NCBI GenBank assembly: GCA_963383645.1
Contig: OY726558.1
Coordinates: forward strand, 181,085,634-181,149,633
Direction: 5' to 3'
Source: Muscardinus avellanarius
Taxonomy: Eukaryota > Chordata > Mammalia > Rodentia > Gliridae
DNA length: 64,000 nt
Under the pieces are notes generated by a model. It worked only from the letters and a program-made list of their open reading frames with translations, was not told where the DNA came from and did not search any database. Positions 44,224 through 55,219 of the stretch are shown here, in pieces. The stretch's first letter is position 1, and every line of letters starts with the position of its first letter. The translations under genes and the position numbers were made by a program.

Positions 44224-44430
44224 CTGGACTGGGCATGGTGGCTCATGCTTGTAATCTCAGTACTTGTGAGGCTGAGACAGGAGGATCATGGTTCATGGGC
44301 AGCCTCAGTTACTTAATGAGGGCCTCTGCAACTTAGTGAGACCTTGTTTTAAAAGAAAGAATAAAACGAAATAGGGCTGGAGGTATATCTCAGAGGAAGA
44401 GTTCCCAGGGTTCCATTCCCAGTACCACTG
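44224..44430 (+). mobile_element. B1-dID SINE, long subfamily
   Basis: 'gactgggcatggtggctcatgcttg', 'cttaatgagggcctctgcaacttagtgagaccttg', 'ggctggaggtatatctcagagg...ccattcccagtacc'. Confidence 0.9.
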
Positions 44431-44589
44431 AAAAAACCCAACAAAACAAACAAAACAAAACAAAAAAAACTGGCAAACAGAGAACAAAGTTCTGTCTTCA
44501 TTAAAACAACAAATGCAGGTGAAAACATGAAAATAGGAAACATTATATTCATTGTTGGGGAAAACGTGAATGGAAATAACTCCTAAGAA

Positions 44590-45240
44590 AAACAATATGA
44601 AGAGTGTTCAAAAACCTAAAATAGAGCTATGATCTAATTCAACAATTCTACTCTCACTTGTCTATCCAAAGGAAACAAAAGCAGTATATAAAAATATATT
44701 GGCACACCCTTATTTATTGTAGGAATATTCACAATAGTTCAGCTCGGGAGTTAACCAAGGTTTCTAAATTTTATAGGTGAAGGGATAAAGAAAATGTGGC
44801 ACATATACACAATGGAATATTATGTACATTCACAAACATCTAAGTCAATCACTAAGCCTAACATGAGAAGGAGGGAGGAAATGAGGTGGGAACTGGGGAA
44901 GGACTAAGCCATTAAGATGTAAGACTACAATGAACTAATAAAAAAAAATCCCAAAAAGAAAGAATAAAATCCTTCATTTGTGGCAACACAGATGGAATTT
45001 GGGGACATTGTGTTAAGTTAAATAAGTCAAACACAGAAAGACACATATTCCATGTTATCCCTCTTTTGTAGAAGCTAAAAAAATAAATTGATAAAAGAAG
45101 AGTGTGGAATAGTGTTCATTAGGCAGTGGAGAATGAAGTGGGGAGGAGAGATGAAGAGCTATTAGATAATGGGTATCTAAAAGACAAGAAGAATTATTTT
45201 TGGGTTTTATATCACAGTAAGGTAACTATGAAATCCAATC
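44590..45240 (+). mobile_element. Old L1 3' part with a younger L1 3' end inside
   Basis: 44590-44820 and 44955-45200 read as an old ORF2 end/3' UTR ('atgtggcacatatacacaatggaatattatg', 'gtggcaacacagatggaatttgg'). 44822-44945 is a separate young-type 3' end ('gtcaatcactaagcctaacatgagaagg' ... 'actacaatgaactaataaaaa'). Confidence 0.7.
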
Positions 45241-45244
45241 ATTT

Positions 45245-46580
45245 ATATTTCAGATTAGCTATAAGACAATAAAGGCTTCTAACATATAGAAAAGATAAGT
45301 GTTTGAGGAGGTGGAAATATCAGTTACGCTGATTTGTTCATTATACACTGTTTACATGTAATAACCTATCATACTGCAACCCATGTAGACAAGTATTATA
45401 TATCATATAAAATAAGATATATTTCTAAAATTCATAAGCAAACTTTGATTTTACATATATTTAATAACTTCATAAAAATCATAATAAGTTATTATAAATA
45501 TGATATACATTGTATAGGGCAGATAGATGTTAGAAAGATAATTTTCCAGGTCTTGAGAGAGATAGTCCTGTGTTACAAAAGAATAGAGTGTTTTAAAAAG
45601 ATTTACATATCCAAAAAAATTAACCAATTTCCTAAAATATAGTAAAAATAATGCCCCAAACAGGAGCTTTGTGATTATGCCACCAGGCTCCAGAAGGGAC
45701 AGGGAGAGAAAAGCTTAGGGACCAAAAGATGACTGTCTAAAGTTTAGTCAAGCAGAAGAAAACATAGTCTTGGGAAGTGTGCATCATCTAAACACCATCT
45801 ACACATTATTACAACAAGTCCTAGGGCATAAAGGTTATTTACTTTCCAGTTCTCAGATGAATCTCAGCTATTTCAAGAAAACTAAAAAACTTTAAAAACC
45901 TATTTCCAATAACTCTAAGAGTCAAACTACATTTTACTAAATGCAGGTTAGATTTCTCCAACCAGATTTTTTTTTTATTATAAAGTATTTCTGTCTGAAT
46001 TTTCGTGCTTAGATTTTCTATTATGTATGTCATCTAAAGCTAAATTAAGAAAGAATCCAGTAAAAAAAAATGGGACATTAATAGACTCTAAAAAGCTGCA
46101 GACATTCGAAGAGAGATTTGAAAGGTTAGGGATCAAAGGCCTGGTGTGTTCAAATTGCACATTATCTATGCCGAATAATTATACTAATGAGTTTCCACTG
46201 CAGAGTTCACAATTATTTTTTTAAAAGGTTTTCTTATTACAAATGTAGAGTCAAATTTTCTTAATGCATTTCCTTTTCCTTCTGCAAGCAGGCTTAACTC
46301 ATAAAGGGCATGAAGATATTATTTTCTAAAGCTGTTGAGCTTTAAATTGATGAGTTTAAAAATTGCCTGGCAGAAAAGTTTAGTTTAAAATCAAACGTTC
46401 ATAACTAACCATAATTTCCCACTGTCATTTTACCTTACCATGGAAGGTGTAATCCACTTGTTGTCTAGTGCTTTCATTTTCCATGTATATAATACTGTCT
46501 CAACAGTGGACTGGGAAGAACTAATGTATTCCTCTCCTTTCACTCTAAGTCTCATCAGATGTCAGTACTGTCTTGTGACT
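45245..46580. other. Intergenic stretch, nothing recognised
   Basis: No conserved domain in any frame; the 102-codon plus frame at 45334 is Ile/Tyr/Lys-rich, as expected of random AT-rich DNA. Around 46030-46230 the sequence is slightly more complex but unassigned. Confidence 0.45.
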
Positions 46581-46755
46581 TTTTTTTTTTGTACTAGGGA
46601 TTATACTTAGAGGCATTGTACTTCCACGCTACACCCCTAGCCATTTTTATTTTTATTTATAAACAGGATCTTGCTAAGTTGCTGAGGGCTGGACTTGAAA
46701 CTATAATTTTCCTGTCTTAGCCTACCAACTACAGGGATTACAGGCTTGCTCCATG
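46580..46755 (-). mobile_element. B1-dID SINE, old
   Basis: 'gtactagggattatacttagaggcattgtac', 'cgctacacccctagcc', 'aaacaggatcttgctaagttgctgagggctgg'. Confidence 0.85.
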
Positions 46756-46759
46756 AAAC

Positions 46760-48598
46760 CCAAATACTTGACACATATTAAAAGGTCATTTATTTGACTA
46801 TGTCCTTGGTTTATCTGGACTTTAAAAATATAAAATATTTTTTATTGGCTGCTTTTCTCACATTAGTGGTTTAGCAACTGACATGAAATATGTACTCAAG
46901 AAAAATTTATTTTATATTGGTTTAATATTAAAACTGTTTTAGATACTCTACATAATGAATATTCTTAATCTCTGATAGTTTTATATGTTTTGGTAGCTGA
47001 ACTTAGTTTGCATTTATTCTTGAAATGCATTTAATTTATTCTAGAATGAAAATATGAGATATAGTGACATATCACAGTAGATTCACTTCTAATTGCATAA
47101 TTTATTAGTATATGTTTATTTATTTACAATTTTTATATGTGCTTTGGTGGCATTTTACTATATAGACCAGAGTTTTCCACAAGAGTGGCCATGAGTCTAA
47201 AAAGATTTCAGATATTTTTTCTGCCCTGTAACATGTTAAATGAAAAGTAGTCTCCTACACTAGAGGCAGAAAGGTCATAAAAAATAATTTTATGATTTCT
47301 CAGAAACTGTAAGTATCAATAATGGTAAAGCATTAAGTAAAAGTGTTAGAACAAATGCCATCTTACTTTTGTAATGACCTTTTCACCCGAGATCCTTTAT
47401 AATTGATTTAGTTTAAATTTAGAATATACATTTTTAAGAGCAAGTTATTAAGCAAAATATTGAATCTTCAGTTCACAATTTGTTGTAATGATTATTTTAA
47501 TTCTGAAGCCCTTTATCAGGGATTAAATGTTAAGAATCAAATCCTCATCACAGCCTCAATATATCATTTACTTTATTGCATATTTTAAGAAATACAAAAG
47601 AGGATATATTTTTGAAGCAGCTTTTTAATATATATTATTTTTGTTTAGCTCCTGAATGCATTGTTTGTATAGTCATTTTTATTTTAATACTTGCTTGTAT
47701 AAATACACAAGTTCTTAGTACTTTATTTTAGATGAACTAAGATATGCTGAACTCTCAGTATGTTAACAAGTATTTCTAGTTACACTATTTTTATAAATAT
47801 CATAATTTTTTTCCAAAAAAATATTGTTTATTCTCAAAAAAATGATCATTCCCGGCACTTGTTTTTACCTAAAACTCTAATGTTTCTTACTCTCTAAAAT
47901 ATAACACTAGATGTTTTGTTTCATCTTCCTCATAGAAAATTCATAGATTTACAATCACTATTAAATGTAATTATTTTGAAAATTTACCTCCATGAGACTG
48001 GTTTAAAGATTGAGTTAAACATGATAGTTTTCCTTCACAGAAGTAATTGTTAAAAATCAACTCCTTTGGTACTCTAAACTTTAGTTGCTAAACTTTAATT
48101 GCTTACATATTTATTACACTGTGCAGCAAATAAGTCCTGAGTAAAATAATTTCGAGTCAGAATTAATTTGAGTAACACAAGAATTGTAAAGGGAATATGC
48201 CACCTTTACTTTTTCTGTTAACTTCCATTTTTTTCTAGTCTAACTTTTCTCTCGTGGTAATGGTATCTATAGGATTAAAAAAACTGAAAGCTTAGCAAAT
48301 GTTTATATACAAAATGCACTTCATTATTTCTGCTAGAGAATAAAAGTCATTAAAAGTACTTCCCATAAACACACACTTAAGAGAAAGTGAACAAATATTA
48401 ATTGATCAGTCCTATTTACTATTTTCCACATATAGAGTTTTATGATTTAATTTAAAAGAATCATAATATTGCTGGTTTCAATAACGTATTAAAATATGGA
48501 AAGCTTTTAGCAGTTTCTAATAGTATATATTCCAACTATTTTTCCTAATATATTTTTTCAAGTAATAAACACATACCTGAATATAATAACTTGTCATT
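46760..48598. other. AT-rich intergenic stretch, nothing recognised
   Basis: No gene or clear mobile element over about 1.8 kb. Confidence 0.5.
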
Positions 48599-48611
48599 TT
48601 TTGAAGATTTG

Positions 48612-48798
48612 CCTTTTTTTTTTTGGTGGTACTGGGGTTCCTGGAAACCCTACCTCCATGCTACACTCCCAGACCTATTTTTATATTTTTATTTGGAGAC
48701 AGTCTCTTAAGCCAGGGCAGCTGGCTTCGAACCTGTGCAATCCTCCTGCCCCCACCTCCCAAGTGCGGGGATTACAAGTGTGCGCCACCATGCCCGGC
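48612..48798 (-). mobile_element. B1-dID SINE, short subfamily, with TSD
   Basis: A near-consensus copy bounded by TTTGAAGATTTG (48600-48611 and 48799-48810). It has a small internal deletion ('cctggaaaccctacctcc'). Confidence 0.94.
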
Positions 48799-49128
48799 TT
48801 TGAAGATTTGTTATTAATATGAATTATTGATATTGATATCTTAAGGATATTACAAAACCTGCCAATTATTAAATAACTAGAAAAATTACTTCATTAATAT
48901 TCTATAACTAACACCCAATGAAAAAAAATAATTTTAGATTGCTTCTTTTGGGAGATGGTATTTCTCTGGATAATTCAAATAACCTAAGAAGAGATTGTGT
49001 TCATCTTATTTTCTTGCAAGAAATAGATGGAACTGGAGATTATTATATATATTATGATCAGATAAATGAGATCAGTAGAAGATCAAAAGGGGTTGTGAAG
49101 GGAGGTGGAGAGGGGGAAGGGAATCTTT

Positions 49129-49685
49129 TTTTTTTAGCTTGGTAAATCTTTTTTTTAATATTTTATTGGTGCATTATATTCATACATCCTATTGGGGTAA
49201 AAAAAACTTGTGTGTACATACATGTACACATCACCAATTTAACCCCTACCCAATTCTCACCCCATTCCCTCCCCATCCCTCCTTCCCTTGCTTGGCTTAG
49301 TGGTTGACTTTGATATGTTTAAGTACACTGCGTGTTTTAGAGAATTTCCTTCTTCCCCCCTCCCATCCCCTCATTTAGTTTGTCTTCTTTGCTCCTCTAT
49401 AGGATTTCCTTTTTCATCTAGAGTTCCTCCTATGACCTATTTCTCCTGAGCTTTCACATATTAGGGAAAGCATCTGATTTCTTATTTTTTGTGACTGAAT
49501 AATCTCACTTAGCATAATGTCCTCCAGTTCTATTCATTTCACTGAAAATTATGTAATTGAGTATTTTTTAATGGCTGAGTAAAATTCCATTGTGTCCATA
49601 TCCCACAGTTTTGTAATCCATTCATCTGTTGATGGACATCTTGGCTGGTTCCATAGTTAGGGTCGGGCCTGACTAGTACTTGGAT
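49129..49685 (-). mobile_element. L1 3' end with antisense 5S rRNA fragment at its 5' junction
   Basis: An antisense L1 3' UTR ('ttttattggtgcattatattcatac' ... 'gatggacatcttggctggttccata') ends at 49658 and is followed by a 5S rRNA fragment, then by the target duplication: GGGAAGGGAATCTTT (49114-49128) versus GGGAAGGGAATTTTT (49686-49700). The 5S piece therefore lies inside the insertion. Confidence 0.8.
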
Positions 49686-49689
49686 GGGA
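49659..49689 (+). pseudogene. 5S rRNA fragment (~31 nt)
   Basis: GGGTCGGGCCTGACTAGTAC and then TTGGATGGGA match roughly nucleotides 58-88 of vertebrate 5S rRNA, with two differences (usual form CCTGGTTAGTAC). It includes part of the internal control region but is far too short to function. Sense strand is plus, opposite to the L1 it is joined to. Its last four bases overlap the target duplication. Confidence 0.8.
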
Positions 49690-49914
49690 AGGGAATTTTT
49701 GAAGGCTAAACTTCAAATACTACTATGTCTATAAAAGAAGGTATCATCAGGATCTCACTATCTTTTTGGAGAGTGGGGGATGGGAAGCAGGGTGGGATCT
49801 GGAGGGAAACACATCAAGTGCTGTGTACATGTATGTTTTCCACATTTTAAACCTCAATATGATGTGTAATATAATGCACCAATGAAAGTATAATAAAACA
49901 AAGCTACTGTGTGA

Positions 49915-52510
49915 ATCCGCTGTCTTCTCTACATAGCCTACATACTCCCACTCCAGCTTCTGATCACTGGTTTGTCTAATCCGTCCTTTCTTTTGTCTTT
50001 TTATTGCACTTGCCTCAGAACGTGAGACTGGCATGGAGCTCATTTTCTCACCCACATAATTGCTCTTCCTGTCTCCATTCATTCTCTTCCCACCCTTCCT
50101 CACAAATACCACACTTTTCTACTGGAACATGCTTATAAATACGCTGTGAATAATTAAAACCTTTCTTTCCCTTGGCCATAAGGCTACATTTTCAACAGCA
50201 TACTCCTAGACCTAACTGATCAGGACTTCATTTACAGTGTGATGGTATTTTACAAGCTTATTTTTTAATATACATTACACTAAACCCCTGCTCCGATCAA
50301 GCTACCTTTTTTTTTACATTTATTCAGATAAAAATAATCCCCCCAAAATAAATACATGAGATAAGCAGCCAATTTTTCTCTAGACAGTTTTTCATCTGAA
50401 ATATGCAGAAGCAAAGAGCCTGAAGAGTTCCTCATTTGTGGAAAAAAAGTTGAGAATCCATGGAAATAATGCAGAAAGAAGAGAACAGTCTACAGAAAAA
50501 TAATCCAGATATGCAGAAATACCTACTAGAATATTTAACATTGTCTGGGAAGGAAATACTTTAGGTTAGAGGAATAAAAAAACATTTTTAACACTCATAC
50601 CTAATTTTCACCAGCCCGGGAGTAAAATTCCTAAATCTAGAAATTGCATAGATTAATCAAAAGAGTCTTGCTGTGGTAGTGAGGTAAATATAAACCTAGA
50701 CTAAAGGTAAACTCCTCCTACTTAACCAATTTTTAGTACGTGACCTGAAAAGATTAAAAAAATAAATAAATAAAACAAGCAATTTGCCTCTGACTCAAAA
50801 TAAAGTTCAAGACTATTTATAAACTTGCAAAAATACTTAGCACACAATAAGTAAAATCGACAAGTTACAGCATACAAGCAAAATTAACATATATATTAAG
50901 AAGCAGTAAATAATGATGCTTAATGTGAAATATCAATCAAACCCTAAAGAAACTACTATAAATATTAGAATTATCAAATAAAGCAAATATACTCAGAAAA
51001 AGAATGTAAACATATGAGTGTTATTCAAATGTTTAACACAGACTGAAATGGCATTAAAATAGAAGTGACTGAGTTAAAATATATACTGAAATGTACTAAC
51101 AGAAAATAGATATACAAGAAAGATTAATACATTTAAAAACATATCAATAGAAATGACCTAAAGTGATGCAAAGAAAAATATTTACAAAATAAAGATAATA
51201 TCAAGGTACTATAGCAGGTGTCAGGTGATCTAATATCTTCTTAGTTGGACATTTCAAAGGAGAATAAAATATAAGTTAATAATATTAAAAAAAAACAATG
51301 CTCTAAAAAAAACAGTTCTCAAAGATTTCCAATGTGATTAAAACCGTTAAGCTGCTGGTCTGAGAAGCTCAACAAAATCAAAGTAGAAAAAACATGAATT
51401 ATATATCACAAGTCACATCACATTCAAATGTCTTAAAACCGGGAAAGGAGAAAACTTCAAGCATTAGAACAAAAATATAATGTTATTTTTAAGGAATATA
51501 AGTCAAGACCATAGTTGATTTCTCACTAGAAAAATGCAACACAGAAGGCAGTGCAGTAACATCTTTAAAATACTGAAGAAAAATAAGTAACACAAACAAA
51601 AAGAAATTGTCAACCTATAAATCAATACACAGTAAAATGTCAAAAACAAAGAAAAACAATTATTATATATGTAAAAGCTCAACAAAATAACAATACTTAC
51701 CTACCATTTAAAATGTTTTAGTTTACCCTATGTATCTATTTACATTTAAAGTGGGTTTTTTGAAGAAAGGAAATATTTGTATTTCTTCTATAATATAATA
51801 GTATGTATCATTTGGATTTTTTAAAAAATTGTGGTAAGGTATAGGTAAAAGTAAGGTGACTGTTTTATGATTAGATTTAAATCTACTAATTAAGTAACTT
51901 TTAATATTTTACTTGGTTATTGTACATTCTTTCTTTTTTGATTTATTAACTTTTTATTTTACTTAACCAGTAAAGTAGCTTAATAGTTACCTCTAAATGT
52001 CTTATATTTTTATACTAAGATAAAAATAGTCATTTATAGTTACCTCTAAATATCTTATATTTTTATACTAAGATAAAAAATAGTCATTTTTTGTCATTTA
52101 ACAATCTATTTAGTTTTTAACCTATGTATATCATATGTGTGGTTTGGAAAATGTAAATGACTCCAAATATCTCAAAGAGAAAGACAACATTGTCATGCAT
52201 CAGGGTCACTGCCGTTCAAATTTTTAAAATATTGATTTAGTTATTTTGCTGGTTATATTAATATATCTAGGTGCATTAAAATTATTTTATTAAATATGTT
52301 ATTTGCAATTTTTAATATTTCTATTAACCATAGAAAAATTTGGATAAATGAAGATTTATCTTTAACTCTCCAATTTCTTCTCTTTTCATAATGTTGTTTT
52401 ATCTCATTGTTCTTAGATTGTCTGGTGAACAGTGAAATATTTAACAGTGGATGAATAAACCTGTATTACTAGTTCTACACAGTGTACTCCCCAAGCCCCT
52501 CCATGTGTCT
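49915..52510. other. AT-rich intergenic stretch
   Basis: No domain-bearing ORF; the 121-codon minus frame at 49747-50112 starts outside and ends in L1 3' UTR sequence. A two-copy tandem duplication lies at 51982-52087. Confidence 0.5.
51982..52087. repeat. Two-copy ~53-bp tandem duplication
   Basis: 'atagttacctctaaat.tctt' through 'actaagataaaa.atagtcattt' is present twice in tandem with about two differences, so it is a recent duplication. Confidence 0.9.
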
Positions 52511-52515
52511 TAGTC

Positions 52516-52712
52516 TTTTTTTCGGGGGGGGGGCTGGTACTGGGGTTCCTGGAAGCCCTTCTACCTCCGAGCTACATTCCCAGACCTATTTTTATATTTT
52601 TATTTGGAAACAGGCTCTCTTAAGCCAGCATGCCTGGCTTTGAACCTTTGTGATCCCCCTGTCTCCACCTTCCAAGCATGGGTATTATAAGTGTGCACCA
52701 CCATGCCCGGCT
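52516..52712 (-). mobile_element. B1-dID SINE, short subfamily
   Basis: 'ggctggtactggggttcctggaagcccttctacctccgagc' preceded by a G-run, ending 'ccaccatgcccggc'. It is adjacent to a second SINE. Confidence 0.92.
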
Positions 52713-52728
52713 AGTCTTAGTACTTTTA

Positions 52729-52737
52729 TTTTATTTT

Positions 52738-52784
<47 letters not shown>

Positions 52785-52977
52785 TTTTGGTGGTACTGGG
52801 GTTCCTGGAAGCCCTTCTACCTCCAGGCTACACTCCCAGACCAATTTTTTTATACTTTTTTATTTGGAAACAGGGTCTCCTAAGCCAGCGCGCACGGCTG
52901 GCTTCGAACCTGCACGATCCTCCTGTCTCCGCCTCCCAAGCGCAGGGATTACAAGCATGCGCCACCATGCCCAGCCT
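52729..52977 (-). mobile_element. B1-dID SINE, short subfamily, (TTTA)n tail, with TSD
   Basis: A near-consensus copy with the perfect 15-bp duplication GTCTTAGTACTTTTA (52714-52728 and 52978-52992). Its tail is a (TTTA)n microsatellite of about 14 units (52735-52788). Confidence 0.95.
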
Positions 52978-53419
52978 GTCTTAGTACTTTTAATGTCACT
53001 CTCAGGTTAATCATTTTATTATTTGCTTTATGTTATAGTTAACATGTAGTAAAAGTACAATTATTTAATTTGTATTTATTATAAATGTTCCCTATATTTT
53101 TACTTTGAAAAACAAATAAGCATGGTGATGCAGAATTTTTTTTATTGGTGCATTGTAATCATACATAACATTGGAATACAAGACTTGAGAGGCTATACAA
53201 GCACAGATCATCCAAATAGCCCTCATCCATTCCCCATCCCATTCCCTCCCCCTCCCTCCATCCCATGCTTGATTGTTGATTATCTTTGATACATGTGTTT
53301 ACATACCTCCTGGGTTTTAAAGAAGTTCCATTCTCCCCCATCCCATACCCTCTGATTGGTCACTAGGTTTTGCTAATTAGGGGAAGCATCTGGTTTTTAT
53401 TTTCTGTGTTATTTCTCTG

Positions 53420-54145
53420 TGCATGCCTCATTGCAAGTTCTGATCCCACTCTTGATGGCCCCAGTAATGGCCTGGCCACCTGGAAGACTCTGATCCCAAC
53501 TTCACTGGCTCCAGCACTGGCCTTGCCTCAAGGGAGGCCCTGATTTTGGCCTCACTGGCCCCCACACCGGCCTAACCCATTGACAGACTCCCATCCTGGC
53601 CTTGGAGGCCCCAGCACCAGCCTTGCCTCACGGCAGGCTCCAATCCCAGCCTCGCTGGCCCCAGCACTGGCCTAAACCCTAGGCAAGCTCCAATCCCAGC
53701 CTCGGAGGCCCCAGCACCGGCCTTTCCTCATGGCAGGCTCCGTTCCCAGCCTTGCTAGCCCCAACGCCAGCCTAACCCCTCCTCAGGCTCCAATCCCAGC
53801 CTCAGAGGCCCCAGCACTAGCCTTGCCTCATGGCAGGCTTTGATCCCAACCTCGCTGGCCCCAGCACCTGCCTAACCACTCAGCAGGCTCCGATCCCAGC
53901 CTTGGAGGTACCAGCACTGGCTTTGCTTCATGGCAGGCTCCAATCGCGGCCTCACTGGCACTGGCTTGGCCTAACCCCTCAGCAGGCTCTGATCCCAGCC
54001 TCGGAGACCCCAGCACCAGCCTTGCCTCACGGCAGGCTTTTATCCTGGTCTTGCTGGCACCAGCACTGTCCCTGCCTCACAGCAGGCTCCAATCCCAGCT
54101 TTGCTGTCCCAGTCACCAGCCTTACCCCTTGGCAGGCTCCGATCT
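53420..54145 (-). repeat. Composite copy 3: GC-rich VNTR, alternating unit types
   Basis: About 14-15 units of about 50 bp, the same two alternating unit types as copies 1 and 2, read in antisense here. Confidence 0.82.
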
Positions 54146-54769
54146 GAGCACCCTCTTCACCCAGCAAGTTGTCCCATGTTCCCGAGGGTGCGTAGTGGTA
54201 GCATTTTGCCTCTGGGGTTATTTCTTCAAAAGTTCCAGGTGTAATGCGTCAGCTCTCTGTGTCCCCTGAGTACTGGCTGCTGCCCTTGCCCCTGCCTCCA
54301 CCATTTCAAATCTTTCCCAAGCTCTTTTTCCACTCTGCATGTTGCGCAGTTTTCCTAAGCATGTGAGATGGCAACATTTGATGTTTGGGGTAATTTCTCC
54401 AGAAGATAAGGTTGGTAGGATCAGATTTCTGCCTCTCTCAAATACAAGTCTCTACCACCATTGCTGCGACCGCTTCCAACACTGCCTTCCTCCTAGGTCT
54501 CCGCTAAACTCTCTCCTTAGAGGTGATGTCCAGGATTCTTAAGGATGTAGAGAAGAAGCAGTCCTCCTTCACGGAGAATTTTTTTCCCAAAAGTTCCAGT
54601 TCAATTGGATAAGTTTTGTCTGCATCTCCAGTATCCTGCCAGCTGCCTCAGCTATCTTGACCCCTCTCTGATATTTTTCTTTTATCTTTTTTTTTTTTTT
54701 TAACAAGAGAAGACAGTATGTGTGGTTTGAGGAGGTTGTGGGATCAGGCACTTGGTAGCACTGCAGCCC

Positions 54770-54991
54770 AGGCCCCGGTTCTTCTGGGGGACCAGCATTC
54801 CCCGTGCAACCCTTGCCTGGGGCCCAGGATCCTGCAGCCCGGGCCCAGTTCTTCCAGGTGTCCGGCGTGCCTTGCACGACCCCGCCAGTGGCCCAGGGTC
54901 CTGCGGCCCGGGCCCCGGTTTTTTCGTGGGTCCAGCGTGCCCCACACGACCCCGCCTGGGGCACAGGGTCCTGCGATCCGGGCCCTGGTTC
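54770..54991 (-). repeat. Composite copy 3: distinct 5' GC-rich monomers (~70 bp)
   Basis: Three full units and one partial, each starting GAA.AAC..GGGCC and containing GCAGGACCCTG and GGGGTCGTG-like blocks. They do not resemble the 5' repeats of copies 1 and 2, although the following linker is the same. Confidence 0.8.
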
Positions 54992-55009
54992 TGGTGATGC
55001 AGAATTTTG

Positions 55010-55215
55010 ACACGTGATTATTTCTTCTAATACATTAAATGTTACTTCATTTTGGGGGCTATATTTTATTTCTGACATAAATGCAGCACTTTTAATCATT
55101 ATCCTCTATTATATGGTGTTTTAAGAATTACTCCTTAATTTTGGTCTCTATAATTATATATTTAAAATATTAGATGCATGTGTGCATGTGTATATCCATA
55201 CCATGTATATGGCTT
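55010..55215. other. Short unique flank of composite copy 3
   Basis: AT-rich, no recognisable feature. Confidence 0.5.
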
Positions 55216-55219
55216 AGAC

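Larger units (their letters stand above)
48930..49910 (+). mobile_element. Old L1 3' end, split by a younger insertion
   Basis: 48930-49128 and 49686-49910 together form a sense L1 3' end ('tagatggaactggagattattatat' ... 'ggagggaaacacatcaagtgctg' ... 'aatgcaccaatgaaag'). The interruption is a minus-strand L1 3' end. Confidence 0.72.
53140..54991 (-). mobile_element. Composite VNTR retroelement, copy 3 (complete)
   Basis: In sense (minus) order: about 3.3 GC-rich monomers of about 70 bp (54991-54770), a linker shared with copies 1 and 2 (54770-54705), A-rich tract (54702-54670), ~170-bp monomers (54665-54150), VNTR (54145-53420), L1-type 3' UTR (53420-53150) and poly(A). It is flanked by a perfect 17-bp target duplication TGGTGATGCAGAATTTT (53123-53139 and 54992-55008), with an AAAATTCT-type cleavage context as used by L1 endonuclease. 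The full 1.85 kb thus moved as one unit. No coding capacity. The 3' UTR lacks a segment found in copy 2 (around 'ggccctataaaaagcaattaagg'). Confidence 0.92.

Noticed and set aside
45334..45642. 102-codon plus-strand ORF
   Set aside because: Ile/Tyr/Lys-rich composition as expected of AT-rich random sequence; no motif, no upstream context, no neighbouring exon signs.
49659..49689. Functional 5S rRNA gene
   Set aside because: Only about 31 of roughly 120 nt are present, with two differences and no terminator context.
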